8,134 nucleotides of DNA from contig DIDD01000074.1 in the NCBI GenBank assembly GCA_002417965.1, forward strand, positions 537 through 8,670, in the 5' to 3' direction. The translations under genes and the position numbers were made by a program. The notes beneath the pieces were generated by a model. The model made no database searches, had not been told where the DNA came from, and saw only the letters and a list, made by a program, of their open reading frames with translations. Of this stretch, positions 7,000 to 8,134 are shown in pieces (the stretch's first letter is position 1; each line of letters starts with the position of its first letter). Source of the stretch: Veillonellaceae bacterium UBA5809 (GTDB lineage: Bacteria; Bacillota; Negativicutes; Veillonellales; Dialisteraceae).

Positions 7000-7709
7000 G
7001 ACTCCCGGTCCCTTCTGGCCAGAATGGTGCTCAGATAATTGGGTTTGTAATCGGCAGGAACCTGATCCAGATCTCTAAGGACAATTTCATCTGGCAGCCC
7101 GGCCCGGGAAATCATCACAGAAGAATGGATCATCCCATGTTTTCTCAGCATTTTCTGGATGAAAGGCCAGCTTTTATAGACTTTCATGATTACTGCGTGG
7201 TCGGCCACAGACAGCACCTTGTCAATTTTTTCCGGATCGGCCGTCGCCGGAAGGATGACAGCCGTTTCTTCCCATTCAGCCACAGGCATATTCAGATAGG
7301 AAGCGATGGCAAGAAATGTGGGGATGCCTGGAATGGTTTCAATGTCATAGCCGGATCCCTCAAATGCATGAAAAATATACATGTAGGTGCTGTAGAGCAT
7401 GGGGTCTCCCAGTGTCAGGAATACCACATTTTTCCCTTCATCCAGTTTTTCTGCAATCAGCGCCGCATTTTCCTTCCACTGCGCCTTCAGCACGGAGGGA
7501 TCGGTCACCATGGGAAAAACCATGGGAAGCACCTCAGCGGTCTCAGGAATATAAGGGGCCGCAATGTTCCACGCCACGGAACCTTCTTTTTTCTCCGTTT
7601 TCGGTGTAATAATCAGGTCGGCCTCTTTCACCAGACGGACTGCTTTTACTGTCATTAATCCGGAATCTCCGGGTCCTACGCCAATACCGTATAATTTACC
7701 TTTTTTCAT
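6996..7709 (-). CDS. cbiL: Precorrin-2 / cobalt-factor II C20-methyltransferase
   Basis: CbiL methylates C-20 of the early corrin macrocycle using S-adenosylmethionine, giving (cobalt-)precorrin-3. The 237 residues match the usual family length. Motifs of the tetrapyrrole methylase fold are clear: YGIGVGPGDSGLMTVKA (7-23, the N-terminal GVGPGD loop), LTLGDPMLYSTYMY (98-111, SAM-binding region) and PGIPTF (127-132). The start ATG at 7709 has a perfect AAGGAGG (7721-7715) 5 bases upstream. It is the first gene of the operon with cbiA and cobO, behind an extended -10 promoter. Whether the natural substrate already contains cobalt (CbiL) or not (CobI) cannot be told from sequence alone. I favour the anaerobic cobalt-early route because the neighbours and probable host suggest an anaerobe. 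Confidence 0.95.
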   Translation of the reverse strand: MKKGKLYGIGVGPGDSGLMTVKAVRLVKEADLIITPKTEKKEGSVAWNIAAPYIPETAEVLPMVFPMVTDPSVLKAQWKENAALIAEKLDEGKNVVFLTLGDPMLYSTYMYIFHAFEGSGYDIETIPGIPTFLAIASYLNMPVAEWEETAVILPATADPEKIDKVLSVADHAVIMKVYKSWPFIQKMLRKHGMIHSSVMISRAGLPDEIVLRDLDQVPADYKPNYLSTILARRDRES

Positions 7710-7738
7710 AAGTGCCTCCTTGCATTTTCACTTCGTTT

Positions 7739-7747
7739 ATTATAGCA
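7739..7747 (-). promoter_or_regulatory. Extended -10 promoter for the cbiL-cbiA-cobO operon
   Basis: On the minus strand, TGCTATAAT (7747-7739) is a perfect extended -10. A -35 box is poorly defined: TTGTGA upstream would need a 19-base spacer. Transcription would start near 7732, giving a leader of only about 23 bases that contains AAGGAGG, so no cobalamin riboswitch fits between this promoter and cbiL. Confidence 0.7.
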
Positions 7748-7767
7748 AAACATGTCCTAAAAATCAC

Positions 7768-7808
7768 AAAAATATCCGCACCGCGGAATCCCCGTGTGCG
7801 GATATTTT
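7768..7808 (-). terminator. Intrinsic terminator of the TonB-family gene
   Basis: AAAATATCCGCAC (7808-7796 on the minus strand) pairs perfectly over 13 bases with GTGCGGATATTTT (7781-7769) around a 14-base loop. TTTTTGTG follows. It begins 9 bases after the stop codon of the TonB-family gene and separates it from the cobalamin promoter. Confidence 0.85.
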
Positions 7809-7817
7809 CCCTGTTCT

Positions 7818-8134
7818 CTACCGGAGACGGAATGTCACAGGAACTGTCGCTCTCGCCTGAACCGGCGTACCGTTCTGTTTGGCCGGGGCAAAGCTCCAGT
7901 TATAGACGCCGTTCACCGCAGCCTGGTCCAGCTGCGAATTTCCGGAGGATCCCACCAGATGGGCCTCCGAGACGGAGCCGTCTGTGTCAATGACCAGAGA
8001 AACCTCAGCCGTTCCTTCAATATTGGCAGCCCGGGCCGCCGGCGGATACGAGGGCAGAGGAGCGCTGAGCAGAACCGGGCCCATGGTGTCGCCGATGCCT
8101 TCTCCGGATCCGCTTCCCTCCCCGGATCCCGATC
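7818..8134 (-). CDS. TonB-family protein, C-terminal domain (N-terminus outside window)
   Basis: TonB proteins carry proton-motive energy from an inner-membrane ExbB-ExbD complex across the periplasm to outer-membrane receptors. The visible 104 residues are the end of the protein. First comes a Gly/Ser/Glu linker (SGSGEGSGSGEGIGDT), then a typical TonB C-terminal domain. The domain features are PSYPPAARAANIEGTAEV, the turn DTDGSVSEAHLVGSSGNSQLD, the aromatic NWSFAPAKQNGTPV and the last strand VPVTFRLR before TAG (7820-7818). The frame remains open at the right edge, so the expected N-terminal membrane anchor and periplasmic spacer are not visible. An internal ATG at 8084 is not taken as the start because the frame and the linker continue upstream of it. 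Its receptor is unknown. The next operon makes cobalamin, but the terminator between them argues against one transcript. Confidence 0.85.
   Translation of the reverse strand, partial: SGSGEGSGSGEGIGDTMGPVLLSAPLPSYPPAARAANIEGTAEVSLVIDTDGSVSEAHLVGSSGNSQLDQAAVNGVYNWSFAPAKQNGTPVQARATVPVTFRLR
8099..8132 (-). repeat. Two 18-base tandem repeats coding for a Gly-Ser-Glu linker
   Basis: Reading on the minus strand, two imperfect copies of an 18-base unit beginning GGATCCGG(G/A)GA(G/A)GG lie head to tail just before the TonB domain and encode GSGEGS and GSGEGI. The array may continue beyond the window edge. Confidence 0.6.

Noticed and set aside
7710..7817. Cobalamin riboswitch upstream of cbiL
   Set aside because: The gap is 108 bases and mostly occupied by a terminator and promoter, too short for the aptamer, and I see no B12-box-like sequence.
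1..8134. Defence system, prophage, IS element, CRISPR array or tRNA-linked island
   Set aside because: I looked on both strands and saw only housekeeping, cofactor and transport genes, with no direct-repeat arrays, transposase motifs or tRNA-like cloverleafs.

Overview
The window is a dense, ordinary-looking chromosomal segment in which every convincing gene lies on the minus strand, so gene order is read from high to low coordinates. About 95% of it is coding, there is no gene-free stretch longer than about 130 bases, and I see no mobile element, CRISPR array, tRNA or rRNA. The gene set suggests an anaerobic, diderm member of the Firmicutes (Negativicutes, for example a Veillonella/Dialister/Megasphaera relative). 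This rests on a TonB-type protein (which implies an outer membrane), strong AAGGAGG ribosome binding sites, a Bacillus-type monofunctional aspartokinase, anaerobic-style cobalamin enzymes and moderately high G+C. The lineage is an inference from content, not a database match.

Layout, in order of transcription. (1) 8134-7818: the C-terminal part of a TonB-family energy transducer, entering from the right edge and followed by a strong intrinsic terminator (7768-7808). (2) 7709-5082: a three-gene cobalamin operon, cbiL - cbiA - cobO, behind an extended -10 promoter (7739-7747). The genes are tightly coupled, with a 4-base ATGA overlap and then a 29-base overlap. (3) 4972-3749: lysC, an aspartokinase with its own promoter, a TTG start and a well-placed internal ribosome binding site that would give a separate regulatory beta subunit. 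It ends at an intrinsic terminator (3681-3730). (4) 3619-1: a PreP-like M16C zinc peptidase and gluQRS (glutamyl-Q tRNA(Asp) synthetase, running off the left edge). They are joined by an ATGA overlap and driven by a promoter whose -35 box overlaps the T-tract of the lysC terminator.

The three corrin enzymes cover separated steps: C-20 methylation of the macrocycle, a,c-amidation and corrin adenosylation. The rest of the pathway must be encoded elsewhere if the organism makes B12 de novo. TonB systems can power B12 uptake across an outer membrane, but a terminator separates this TonB gene from the cobalamin operon, so the link is only suggestive. LysC starts the aspartate pathway (lysine, threonine, methionine, diaminopimelate). 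The peptidase and GluQRS have no obvious shared pathway.

I did not find a clearly novel system. The most useful observations are the probable in-frame internal start in lysC, the co-translation of gluQRS with an M16C peptidase, the compact terminator/promoter junction, and the absence of cobalamin or lysine riboswitches where they might be expected.
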